A DNA stretch of 64,000 bases from Apteryx mantelli (taxonomy: Eukaryota; Chordata; Aves; Apterygiformes; Apterygidae): positions 32,472,425 to 32,536,424 of the forward strand of contig NC_090020.1 in assembly GCF_036417845.1 (NCBI RefSeq), read 5' to 3'. The position numbers and the translations under genes were made by a program. This document shows, one piece after another, positions 51,550-64,000 of this stretch (the stretch's first letter is position 1; each line of letters begins with the position of its first letter). Under the pieces are notes generated by a model. That model made no database searches. It saw nothing but the letters and a program-made list of their open reading frames with translations, and was not told the origin of the DNA.

Positions 51550-54500
51550 ATATTAGTAGTTATTTCACCTGTGTTTAACAAGTTCTTGGCCAAGAACTCA
51601 GTGCTTTCAAGAGCTTCAAAAACAAAGCTGGCAGCTTATTAATTCCTAAGGAAAAAAAAGTACATGGGAGGCTTGGATGGTAGTAAATGTTAGGGTTTTT
51701 TGACACCTTCTTTTCTTCATGCTGCCTCCAGTTCTTTCTTTATTGGGACACTTGATTCCTCTTTCCTTTCATGAAGACGAAGGAATATGGATCTTGCAGA
51801 CCACATCTGTACCTTGTCTTTTGTCTACTTGCAGTCTCTTCTATTCTACAAACATAGACTTTCAACATTTTGATGTGGAAGTTAGGGCTTCTTTTTGGTG
51901 TATTATCTTCCTGGCAAGTTTTTTCTTATCTCCATGAGCTAGGCCATCTGTGCAAAATTGCTGTTGACTCCCTGGGAAAGGAAAGCCCATCAGGGAACCA
52001 CAGCTTAGTTCTTTATGTCTGGTCTTTTCTCATTGCTTTTTATTTGAAAAAGCTGTAGGATGTTGTTTAGTCCACCCTTCTGCCTAAAAGAAGGATCCCT
52101 TTTTCTGCTTTTGATGCTAGTTGTTAACTGGAGGATAAAACATTCCAAATTATATCTTATAAAGCTGGTGCATTTCGCCTGTCCCTTTTGTTCCTTTAGA
52201 AGGAAGCCTTGACATTACTATCTCTGCTAATGGTGAATAAATTGCCATTGATCCCTGATCAGTGCTGCTGTATCTACCCATTGGCCTGCCCAATTATTTT
52301 TACAGTATAGCTAAATCAGTCTAATGGGAGGGCCACTGAATGGGATAGTCCTGTTCCTCACTCACTGAGTTACAGTCTCCTGCTGCTTCTCTTGTGCAGG
52401 TGTTAGTGCCCTCCTTAGCTCGGTCTGGAGGCAAGAGGGAATAACTGATTGAGCTCCCAGAACTGGGTCGCCCTGGGCATGTCAGACAAATATTGGTGCT
52501 GGCTGCTAGCATGAAGAAGGGCGCGGGAATGTGGAGCCAGAGAGATGGAGACGTCTTCTGTGACACATAGTAGGTGAATCAATTGACCTGCACCGTAAAG
52601 CATGCACCCTCAGTGAATTGTGTAAATGCCTTGCAGTTATGGCCAGCTAAAACCAAATGGAAGAACTGATCTGAATTGAGAAACAAAACTTGACTGTTTA
52701 TTAACCCTGGAAGATCCATGACTGCACAGTCTGAGTATGTTTTCCAGTCACAACAGCTCTAGGGTAGTCAAACAAATCTTCCTTTACATGGAGGACAGAA
52801 AGGGCAATTTGGAATATGTTTTTAAAACATTCTAAATTCCTAAGTGGTCAAGCTTATCTGTCAGTGAGCAGATGTAAAAGAGGACTTGGAGTGGGGGAAG
52901 CAGACAATTACTTGGCTGTAAATAGCAGCTCATAAAACCATAATGTATAGGGACAGTTACTAAGGCACTTGGTATGAGATTTGTGTATGTGACACAAACC
53001 ATGCTTTGTTTGGAGATTTTCTAATACCGTGTTTTGGTGCCATGTTAAAAAGCTCACTCCAGCAAAGGAGAGAGAGTATTTTTATCATTGGAAGTTTTCT
53101 CAACTTAAACAATGCCTTTATCGATTCTATTGGGTGATGAGTTTCTTTGTGTGTTTAGCTATCATCAAATCAATACCCAGAGAGGAAACAACAGAAATTT
53201 TCACAAGCAAAAAATCACTGTGCCAATGACTGTGCCATGTTCTATGGACTGTAAGCTCCGGGGGTATGTTTCTGTTGGTGCTCTGGTAGTGAAAGGTTAG
53301 TAAGGCACCTCTGGATTTTGCAGTGATTCTTTGCACCCAACAGGAAATAATGAAACTTGGAGAAATCTATTCCATACTTCTAACTCTATCATTGTTTGGG
53401 AAAACTGAGTCATAAGCAATTTTAGGCTTTGCAGTCTCATCTTTACCTTTGCTTCCAATGGTTAGGTTTTATCCTTCTGCTAGCCAGCATTTGGTGAATG
53501 ATTCAAACCTACAGCTGTATTAGTTAATTTTTTCAAAGATACTGAAAAAGCAGCATTTTCTTAGATAAGCCTCTTTTAATATATCTAACAGGCGCTACCA
53601 TGCTACAAATGCCATAGATTTGTGTTCTTGAGTGTGTGCCCATTTAACACAGATGCCTTCTAAAATCAAAATCTGCATAAAAATTCTGTCTGAAGATACG
53701 TTATTATCTTTCATTAAAACTGTTGGTCATGTGCTGTAAAACAGGGAGATTTTGAGAAGATGAAATAAAGGGAAGCTCTCATTGCTATGAAAGAGTGGGT
53801 GAAGTAACTGAGAACTGGGATTACCATCAGATTCTTCCTCCCCAAGCTGTAGGACGAATGCACCAGACATGGTTCAGAACCCATTGTTGTAAAAGGGAAG
53901 CTTAGCAGGAACCTTAAGCATTGTTTTATTTATGAAATAGCAGCAACAAAAGTCTTTGCTTAGTGTCACCAAAACCAAGTGTTCTGCTCATGTGTTTTAA
54001 TGTTCACCACAGGTTCCTGATTTAAGAACACCCAAATAGCTTATGACTGAGCTGTTGTGTTCAGTTCTGAGTCAGATGTACTTCATGTACATCCTTTAAC
54101 ATTTAGAAAGACTCTTTTTTCATATACTTGTTAATTTATGTATTAATGTTAATCTCTGAGCTAATTTACAAATTTCATAAAAAGTCCAAAGAGGAAAATG
54201 AAGATGAAGTACTGAAGAACAACAGAAGTATTAAAACTCAGACCATGCATATGTACTTAGCCATTGATCCTGTAAGTACATGTATATGCAAGCTTCTTTT
54301 TATTACTGTAAGGAGCGGTGAGGGAAGTACTTTGCTTGAAAAACTCTGTATTTTAACCCTTTTGGGTTAAATTCTTTTGGCTTTTGCCCTTCCCCCATTG
54401 GTATAGCTATTACTTGAACCAATTACAAGCATGAGTACTATGTTTTACTACATAAGATGTTGTCTTTGGTAGATGAACATACCTTCATACCAGCTGGATT

Positions 54501-57500
54501 CCAGAAAGCTCCAGTCCAAGCATCATTAATAAGAAATGCCTGGCATGTCTTGGAACTTACACAGCCATACATATTCCCCCAACTTACGCATTAGGTACCA
54601 GTATATCTAGGTGTAGACTTTACTTGGGTGTTTAAAACCACTGTATCTATGATTAGACTTCTCTCTGAAGTGAGATTTTCTTTGATTCCTTATTGAGCAA
54701 ATATAATATCTGTTCTCAATCTACAATTAGACTAGAGAATCATGAAGTAAAGTGCATGTGTATGTGATTTCAGCATGGGACCTTTTCACATTATTTGAGT
54801 TTTTTTCGCTTTACCATCTTCAAGCTTTATGAGAGTGATTTAAATGTGTGTTTACACCGAGTTCATTTTCATATTGGTTATCTAGTTCTTCAGGTGTCTG
54901 GTTTGTCATATTAGATAACCAGTGCGACATGTAGTGAAATTATTTTTTCCAGTGCATATTCACAAGGGACCAGCTCCAAAGTCCTTTAGAACAGGTCAGT
55001 ATGTTTTCTCTTCTGTTGCAGCATATTAATACATATAACAAAAGATGGTAGTTCAGTTACTTGGGAGTGCTCACTGAGAGAGAACCACAGAATATTGAGA
55101 TTTAGTGAAGCTAATATTTTTAACTTGTCTTTTGTAAACTCAATTTTGTGATTTATTTCTAAACTGTGAAATTCAAGTGTGGTTTATAATGGATTTTTAG
55201 ATGTCTTCATTTATATTATAAAGATAAAAATATTCAAAAGTCTGAAGTTGATTTCTTTCACTTCAACATACAGAAGAAACTAGCATTATAGTAGATCATT
55301 GTTAAAAGCCATTGGAATAACCTTATTGTAAAATACAAGGGAAATCAGTGCAGCTGTAATGTATGTAAATTGTTGAAAGTGTCCATTTTCTGAAACAATG
55401 CATCTTTAATACTGTACCTGAACTCTTCTAGTATGTTTATTCACCCTGTGGTTGGTGTTCATCAAAAGCATTCCAGACTGTTGGTTATGCTTTTCCAAAG
55501 GAGCGTGTGTAGCGTTTTGGTATCTCAGGCAGTCTTGGAAATCTGTATTCTCTAAGGTAATAGACTTCTCTCTTCTGTGTAGAGCTTCTACTGTGTTGTA
55601 CTTTTTTGAGTCATTTTCTAATACTGGTGTACAATAAGTGCATGTATGTCCCTGACTCTGCAGGAAAAGAACTTAGGGTTACTAACAGTACATGATTCCA
55701 TATTTAGGCTGTGTGGTAATGAGTGTGCTTGTGAGCGGAGCTCGACAGTACATTCCAACTTCCACTCTCTGTGTCAGTCTGAAACTGCTCTTTAATACAG
55801 ACTTTTTTGTTTAATAGAAGGTAAATCTTCAGAATATACAGTACATGTTGCTTCTAGTAGGACAAGATTAATGGAGGAGAAAAGGGTGATGCTGGAAAGC
55901 AATAACTTCGGGGCTTTTTCTGAGTCACTGCTTTGTGCACCTTATTAACAAGCCAGGCTTCTCTAAAGACACAGATTGTTTGGAGAAGAACATGTGCATA
56001 AATATTTGCTAGAACATTGCTTCTATAGCAACCGGTCTTGTTCTGTTTAGGGCTAGGTAAGATGGGAAAGCCCATAATATTTTTGATGATAACAGCTGAA
56101 CAGTTCTGGTCTAGGTTATTTCCCCAGGAGTCTGTCATCCTGCTCTCCAGAGTTACCTGGGCATGGCTATAGTTCGTATGTTTAAGTGCCCGCATGAATA
56201 TAGGTAGCTAAAAGGCTGGAATGGAGTCATCCAGTGGGGCCATTGAGTGAACCGTTATGGGCTGGTGCATTATTGGATATGGAATTGATTCTGCTCTGTA
56301 ATGCTCACAGAGGTATTCGGAGCAATCTCTGAGACCTTAACATCAGACTGAGCTTGAGAGATGGCAGCCTACTGAAACACGATCTGGTTGTGGCAAGCAG
56401 TGTCACTGCTGCTAATACAAAGACAAAGGTTTCTGCAGGAGTTGCACAATTGCATGTTTCTAAATGTTCACTGTTTTGTTAGCGAGTTGGAAGACAGCTG
56501 TTTTAAAACCATCCTTTTTTAAATGAGATAAGGAGAGAAGAGTCACACTTGAAACACTGTTTCAGAGGTTGGGGTACGAAGTTAATATTAAAAAGTCACA
56601 GTTTTGTTGTGTTCTAAGTAATGTACCTAAGCATGCCTTTTGTCTCAGAGGGCTTGCTAACCAGGTATACGGCAATAGTTGTGAGAAACAGACTGGAGAG
56701 TACAAAGCAATTATGAGGTGTAGTTGTTTAGCAGTGCTATCATCAGTATACCAGGGAGCTTGAAGCCCTTGAGCTTTGCAGTATGGCTCAATCTCAGTTA
56801 AAAAAATATCGAACGTATCATGGAGAAAACTATTTTTAAAATGATTCTAAAATTTTCAAGCTGTATGTATAATACCTGTGAGGGCATCTCACATTGGCTA
56901 TGTTAGATGAAAGTTAAAAAATAATTGTGTGGTAAAATAAATTCTCCATAAAAATTTGGTTATCTGTTGATTTTCTGCAGTTCCTAAAGAGAGAAAAGTG
57001 ACAGCATTTAGATACTATGCTTGTGCAAGAAAATTCCTTTTTCCTGGTAATGTTGCAATTACTATTACTGCAAGTAAGGCTAGACTATAATTAGCAGGAA
57101 AAAAAGGGTCTGGACATTGCTCAGCCCTTTGTATAAAGTTTCAGTGATGCTGATAATAACTTGCTTTTCTTGTCTGTCTATTGGCGTAGTGACAAGCATG
57201 TGTGCCTGGTGTTCTACAGCCTGTACAAGTGAGTGCTAGATACAGAATATGAAGTTAAAGACAGAGCTGAGTTGTTTACATATATACGGGAAGCCAGGAA
57301 GGTTTTGTCTGTACCTGTCTGGTGTGTGCCTCTCACCTACCTATTCTAACCACTTAAAACATTGTAAAAAGCAGGGAGCTTAGTCTATAATTGGATACCT
57401 TCAGACTTGCATAGTTCATTGAACTTCTTATAACAATCAGGAAAGTTGTTAGAACTTCTTTATTTTGTGTCTGCAGTAATTCATGGGCTTATAAGGGGAT

Positions 57501-59264
57501 GGAACTGTCAAACCTTCAGTGATGCTTCTAGCTTTTTCAGTGTACCTTCACGTAATAACATCTGCTACCAAAGCTGATCTAGATTACTTTACTCATTCAA
57601 ATTTGCATTCCAAAACCCAAATGTGAATAAACGAAAAAAAAAATATCAGAGTTCCTGCTCGTGCAGGAGGATCTGGTTTAAAAACCAAAATTGCAAAGCT
57701 CTGTAAACACATGCAGTATGTCATTGTTCCGGTTAACAACAAAAAAATGTACTGATTTACCTGACTATTAAAGCATGTAAAATCATTGACAAAAGTATGA
57801 TTTAGAATGAAGAAGATAGTACTGGTGAATACACTGATATAAAAGAGTCTTTTAATTTCTGTGTATAACTTGGAACTTGGAAAACACTTCATGCTATTTG
57901 TACACAGATGCCAGTTTTCTTGTGCCAAGAATGTCCCTTTTTTACACTATTAAGTTCTAGCAACAGAGCAACTCCCCTTTCTGGCAAGAGTTTTATAAGT
58001 GCTTGAGAGTTAAATCTTTCTACTCCTTTTCTACCTCATCTCCTCCCCCACATGCTTTCATTCCTTGACCTTCAGCTGTGTTAAACTAATTTTAAACAGC
58101 ATGGTTTGACCTAATTGCTTAGCAGCGTATGATCATGGAGAAACCTCATATATTGTCCACTAACCCTGTGGTCATAATTTCTTTAGTCATATGATCTTTT
58201 CAAAGAATAAGGTGACACTGATGGGAGAGCTGTGTGCTGGCACTGTCTATGGAGGATTTAGCAGCTGCAAGATCTCTCCTTTCTTTTTCTTTCATTCGTC
58301 CGTAATACCATTGTCAGTGCCACCTTTTCTGCTTGAAGACCCTTATCCTTCATGCTGCAAGGCACTTAAGGAAGAAAGAAACTCTCGAATCAGTGCCTGA
58401 TTGTTTCATGAGTCTGTACTTTCCTTTTTTGTCCAAAGGAAAAATACTTGGGTGTATGTTCCTGCATGATGTTCTTTAGAAGACTTAGGCAAGAATGTAG
58501 TATAAACTAGGAATGCTCTGGTGATTTGAAAACAAGCAAGCAATTAAAGACTGAAATACAAAATAAAGAGGAAGAGGTAATGATAACCATTAGCGATCTT
58601 GTTAGAAAAGTCTTCTAATCATGGAAGCAAGCAAAGTTAGTGTGACGAGAGGGAGTATAACTGGCTGTTGTCTGTGTGCTTATGCCCGGAAGACCTGTGC
58701 TACATTCTTTATTTGTACCTCACTGCAAACTTAAAGTCTTCTTTTCAATATTGGTAATACTTTCTATTTAGCTCATTAGTGCCATCTCTCAAAAACCTAA
58801 AGTTGTAGGCTCACAGAGCAGGTTCTTCATCTGTTGAATCTTAGATTTCTTGCCATTGTTCACTGTAGTGATGAATGGGGGACCACACTGTGAAGATTCT
58901 TGGTTTAGTTCTGTTTTAAGGTGTGCATTAGTAACACAAATCAAGTCAAATGAAGAAATATTTTCTCTGGCTGCTTCGTGAGGCAGATAACCATACACAG
59001 AGAACTTTGAAAGCTGAAAAATATTTCTATCTCTGATACAACAAGTCCCAAATTAAGTGGGGTTGCAAGACTTTTTCTAGTTTATAAATTAGCATAGTAA
59101 CATGCAAATCCATGTGCTGATAAGAATGACCTTCAGTGTCAAGTGTGAAATTTTTAAGGGTTATTGAAGTTAATGTTCTGAAAAATATGGTGCAGGAGAA
59201 AATATCATTGGTGGTTCTTAGCTGCTGGCAGACTTATTAAATAAGTAAATTAATTGTGAGCTGC

Positions 59265-59292
59265 TTTTTTTTTTTTTTTTTTTTTTTTTTTT
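59265..59292 (+). repeat. Mononucleotide run, 28 T
   Basis: Twenty-eight consecutive T on the plus strand. It could be the reverse complement of a poly(A) tail from a minus-strand retroposed sequence, but the sequence to its left shows no recognisable gene or SINE, so a simple run is more likely. Its length is likely to be unreliable in assemblies. Confidence 0.9.
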
Positions 59293-60967
59293 GGAGGACT
59301 GATTGTGTCTCTCTAGGAAACTTCTCTATCACTGTGCAACTCCCGCTAACTTTAAAGCTCATTTGTGGTAGCACCTAGTACTAGGCTTGGTGCTGTCATC
59401 GTTGGCTTTTTTGAGGGGAGAAAGAAACCTGAGGTGAGAGGGATCTTCTAACTGTCACTTTCAGTTGAAAATCTGAATGCATACTAAATTACCATTAATT
59501 ATTGTTTTCCTTTTTATGTTAGTTCCACTATTACAGCTAGTCTTTTTAAATGCTTGAATTTTTCTCCCCTCATCCTCTTTTTTGGGGAAGCTTTTTAAAA
59601 AGTTTAGGAAAACATCACGACTGCTTGCCCTTTCAAATATCATATGTATACTACATGCAATGTGGAGTCAAAGGTCAAATTAGTATTGTTCTTTCTATGC
59701 AGTTCTACTCGTCTTTCTAGTTCATTTATACTGTAAAATTTTAAAGCCCGTGATCCTTGCTTAGTTAAAGCCCATATACCCTTAAGTCCATTTGGAGGTA
59801 ATTTCAGTAGAAGTTATGGGGGCTCAGTATCTCTGAGAAATATTTTGTCCCAAAAATAAGGGGTCTACTTTGTGGGTCTTGTGAAGAGGTAGGCAGTCTG
59901 TCCTTGTCATGATAAGCAACATGACAGCTTTTAGGGTTCCTCTTTGGAAATGAGGACTCAGTCAAGTGCTGAAATGACTAGTCAATTATTCTGTTGTTTG
60001 AAGTTCAGACATTCTTCTTTGCAGAACTTCTGTCTTTTGCCAGAGTGAGAGAAGTGTCTGATAGGATATGGGCCCAAACTTGTTGGTCAGCTTTCCTGTT
60101 GTAGTAGTTCATTTTTTCAGCATGTATACTGTCCTAGCAGAATCCAGTATGTGTTCTTGAAAGTTGTATTTGTACCCTTCATTTGCTAGCTTAAACCAAA
60201 GTCACTAATGAACAGAAAATTTAAAGGACTCTGTGCATATGAAATATAGTTCAATATGTGCCTGAATCCATTTAGGCCATTTTATTCTTCTGTGAAATCT
60301 TCTGTTCTGTGATACTCCAGACAAGTTCAGCCAGTCAACAATGTCAAGTTAGAAAGGCAAGTGACAGTGTATTTGTGAGGGAGCTTACACACTTTTATCT
60401 TAAAAGCAAAGGTGCAGGGAGAGGTGAGAGTCTCTTATGTGCCTGTTCATGTGTATGGACATACAGGATGCATGCCATTTAGGTTTATTTGCTTGGGTTT
60501 TTTCTTCCATTTTTCCTCACATATAGATTATATTGTATTTGGCATGTTTTGAGAGATCCTGTGTTTAGTCAACTGCATAAAATGAGCTATAATAGTTTAA
60601 AGTTTTTTTCCCTCTCCCAGTTCTCCAGTTCATTTTTTGGAGGTTATTAAATTTTAAGAGCATTTTCAGTTGTCTTAGTTTATCACTTAGTAGGTATAAG
60701 AAAGCTATGTTTAAATGTCTTTAACAATGTTTGAGAGTGGGTTTTTTTGGTTTTATTTTTAAATATGTTCTCAAGGATGACAGGCTCTACTGACTTAGAG
60801 TAAAAGGGGTATCTTGCTGAAACAGTCTCTCAGCTACAATCAGAACTGAAGCACTGGTGAGAAAAAGCAAAATACATAGCTTTTCAGGCTTCTTAAAGTG
60901 CGAATGGGATCCCTCTTTCTGGGAGAGGAACTGAGTTGTTGATACCACCACAACTGTAGTTATAAAA

Positions 60968-60981
60968 TGTGTGTGTGTGTT
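60968..60981 (+). repeat. Short TG microsatellite
   Basis: About six TG units followed by T. It is too short to be strongly variable. Confidence 0.7.
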
Positions 60982-63900
60982 GGTACCTGCATGCAGGTGG
61001 TAGATAATGCATATTTATTAGATGCACCATGTGATTGTGTGCTGCAGTGAGAGCAGGTTTGCTCTAGTTTTGCCCTATATGTATGTACTAGCTCTGTCCT
61101 TTATCTTGTGGGATGGCACATGACGCTTCCAAGCAACAGTGAAGTGGTGCTGCAAGTGGCTGGTGCCACCTGAAGTTCTACTGCTCTCCTTTTAAGCAAC
61201 TTCTGCATGCTCCAGGTTTGCACAGAGAGACGTGATAATCTTTGTAAAATTGAGGCCAGGCTGTTAAGTACATCTGACAGTTTGTTTATAAGTGTAGCTA
61301 TGTTTGGATAGAGGGATCTACCCTCTCTTCTCCCTTCTTCCCTTTCTGCCTCCTTTTATCAGAGTTCAGTTGCTTCTATATGCCATCAAAAATAACACAA
61401 ATCTCTGTTCTGGTCTATATCTTGGATGTTACCTTTTTTTACATTTGCTTTGTCCTTTGTACTTTGCCAGTTTTTCAGTCTCAGCGCAATACTCACTTCC
61501 TCCTGCCTATTGGATTTTTTTTTCCTTGACTTTACCTCTGTCCTTAATAACCTTAATTACCATGCTGTCCTTAGTAACTTCATACTCAGAAGTTGGAATT
61601 TTTCAGAATGTTCACAATTATGGAAGGATGGAAAAGTCTAAATGTGTCTCGTCCTGTATGTGATATGCTCTTAGCCTATCTTTGTCCAGCATCCTGACTG
61701 TATCATCTCCTGCTTCAGAAAGTTGTTTTGTGTGATGCTAAGTTCACTCTGGCACTTCATGAATTTACATCAGTAGGCTTATTTTTTTTTAAAGCTATCA
61801 CAACTATTTTCACTGGAAGTTACTGGAATACTGTGACCTCAGCTCAAAAAGTTGACACAAAGCAACAATGAAGCTGGGATCATTAGTATCAAAAGACGTG
61901 TTCCAGTGAATTATTACATCAGTCTTAAAATTAACATTGCTAATTATTAGTATTTTTCTTTATGCAAATGCAACTGTGATGTACAGGTTCACTTCTTTTA
62001 GGTAACAGTAGTCATTTTGAATTTTAGTTCTGAAGATTGTAAAATAACATTATCTTTGTACACAGGTAAGGAAGATGTTGAGAAAGGAATTGTAAAGGTC
62101 ATACGCTTTTCACCTTCAAGTGCTTTTGAGAGGCCTGTAAAGGTGAATTTATTGTCTTGTCTTCTGCCATTCAAAGTAATTGCATTGCTTTTAAGCGCTT
62201 TTTTAGGTCTTTAGGATATGTGGCAATTTTGCATCTTAGGTAAGAGGAGGGTCTTCAGAACCTGAATAAAAAACAGTTTCAGTGGTGAGACATAAGTCAA
62301 GTGGTGAGGCCATAACATGGCCTTTTTATCTGCTCATAATGAAGCAGCAATTGAATTAAACATTTTTTCTTTGGAAACCTGTATTCAGGTTGTTCCTGAA
62401 TACAGCCTCACTTTTGTCAGTATAAACCTTAATTCTTGAGTGGCCAAACTGCACACTGGTACTTACAGTTTTGTGGGGATGGGGAGACTAAATAGTAAAT
62501 GAACATGTAGCCATTTGTTATGTTATTCTTTTTGCTGTGTTTTGAATTATGGTGATGACTGTGTTTTTTTGATCATTCTTTTTATTCGAAGTTGCCTCTG
62601 CAAACATTGCAATGTAGGCCTTTTGTTTGTTTTCTGTGGAATTTAGGTGTAGCTTGCCAGCAGTGAAAGCTGCTGACAATATTTGGTGTTAACTTTGCTC
62701 TTTATAACATATGTGAACTGGTACTACTCCTAGAAAGTTAGTATAATACAGAGTTAATATTCTCAGTTCTGTCCTCAATACTTCAAAAATTCAGGGAGGA
62801 AATCACGTACAGGGAAAACTTGGAAAATTTTCTGACCTGTCTTGTGCTTTTTTTGTCTCTATTAATTCAAAACACTGAGCTTATATTTCTTTTTAGATTA
62901 TATGTTTCTACGCCTGTCTCATATAAAATCAAATTTGATGTTTCCTGATAGTTTCCCAAATGTAGTGAACTAGCTAGATTTTTAATTCAGTTTTGTCTCT
63001 TTACCTGACTAATTAATTTTCTGTTGTTTCAAAAAACCAAGCACTGTGGAAATGTACTGGAGCTTTTGACTGAGATACCCCACATAAGTGGTAGTAAATC
63101 TCTCATTGTTTGTATTGTGTTGCATGACAAATTCCCTCATCTTCCTCTCTACTGGAGCAACTTAAGTTAAAATTTCAAAAAATTATGCTGAAAAACTGTG
63201 CTTGTTGCTGACAAACCAGAAAAACTCCAGGTTCTTGAATGCTGTCCCCCCAAAATATATTTCCTGTTTGATTTCTCTGGATAATATTGAGGACTGGGAT
63301 ATGGCTGGTCAAGCAAAAGACTTGTGTGAGAGGTTTTCCTAACATGAACTGAGGGAGGAAAATGGGAACTCCTTCAGTCTTGTCAAACAACCATTTATTG
63401 TTTAAAGAAAAGTGATATAAAGGAAGTCGAAAACAACCTCCAATATATTCATGTTCTTCTGTAGGTCTGCCCAATTTTTTTAAGATCTCTCCTCCTAGTT
63501 CCGGGATACAGAACAAAGTTGGCTCGAAGAACTTGAACCCAATGCCATTTGGTCCTAGGCTGTACAGTAATGCTTTGTGCTCTGTGACTTGTGCCAACAC
63601 TGTTATTTATATCAAACTGGAGCATTGAACATCAATGGTTAGAAGTAAGCTTTGATTTTGTGAGATAGTTGAGGGAGAGGTGTGACAACAGGAACAGGTA
63701 GTTGAGAATGCAGGGTGGGGAGGAAGTAGAGTCTACAGACATTTTTAATGCAGTTTCACTTGCAGACGAAGAAGGTGTTAGAAACCCTTCCCACAATAAT
63801 ATATCCTGCAGAGCTGCCATTGGGCTAGCAATTCAGCCCAGCAAGCATGAGTGTAAAGTATTTAATGTTAATGTGAAAATTGATTATATTGAGTTATAGA

Positions 63901-64000
63901 AAAATATTTGGGGAAGATTGTGAGGAAAAATTCGTTAGTCAATATGCTATTACCTAGACAAGTCTTCTATTATTATTCTTCATAGTACTGCTTTTTAAAC

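Larger units (their letters stand above)
41572..64000 (+). other. DAPK1: DAPK1 intron 2, 5' part (continues past the window)
   Basis: Begins with GTAGG after the exon 2 donor and extends at least 22.4 kb. I looked for the next coding exon, which should start with the rest of the glycine-rich loop and read about FAVVKKCREKSTG in the family, and did not find it on the plus strand. Apart from the separately listed repeats the sequence is T-rich on the plus strand and without recognisable exons or RNA genes. The longest open frame (minus strand 63,175-63,600, 141 codons) matches nothing I know. Strong polypyrimidine tracts followed by AG occur (for example ending near 43,952) but lack a plausible exon after them. 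Confidence 0.8.

Noticed and set aside
59265-59292. T28 considered as the poly(A) tail of a minus-strand processed pseudogene
   Set aside because: No coding resemblance or target duplication could be found beside it.

Overview
This window looks like bird nuclear DNA. It is AT-rich and gene-poor, it carries a CR1 retroposon whose 3' end is the octamer array (ACAGAATC)n typical of avian and crocodilian CR1 copies, it has very few other repeats, and it has a sharply bounded, GC-extreme CpG island at one gene start. No operon, prokaryotic gene, CRISPR array or intact mobile-element gene is present.

Layout. Positions 1 to about 40,340 are non-coding flank. The flank holds a small CpG-dense patch (about 310-550) that may be a promoter of an unidentified transcript, a clean 502-bp solo LTR with a 4-bp target duplication (3400-3901), a truncated minus-strand CR1 (28,586-28,685), a perfect 29-bp palindrome (36,740-36,768), and a minus-strand MIR-like SINE relic (about 39,700-39,840). 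Positions 40,340-41,600 are a CpG island containing the start of the only gene I can name, DAPK1 (death-associated protein kinase 1), on the + strand. A non-coding exon 1 ends at 40,874, a 525-bp intron 1 follows, and exon 2 (41,400-41,571) carries a short upstream ORF and the first 20 and two-thirds codons of the kinase. Everything from 41,572 to the end is the first part of a DAPK1 intron at least 22.4 kb long; the next coding exon was not found and should lie beyond the window. This intron holds 22 perfect copies of TTTTTTCC (46,396-46,571), an old CR1-family LINE fragment (about 49,380-49,665), a tRNA-derived SINE-like relic (about 50,941-51,020) and a 28-base T run (59,265-59,292).

Functional reading. 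The window is essentially the 5' regulatory domain of DAPK1: upstream flank, CpG-island promoter without a TATA box (GC boxes, inverted CCAAT box, purine/G-run tract), GC-rich 5' leader with a CGG run and a uORF, and the start of the large intron. In birds this gene is, to my knowledge, on the Z chromosome, so a Z origin is a reasonable inference but is not shown by the sequence. I did not find a previously undescribed biological system. The most unusual items are the perfect 29-bp palindrome, the uninterrupted octamer array, the unexplained CpG patch about 40 kb upstream of DAPK1, and the uORF.
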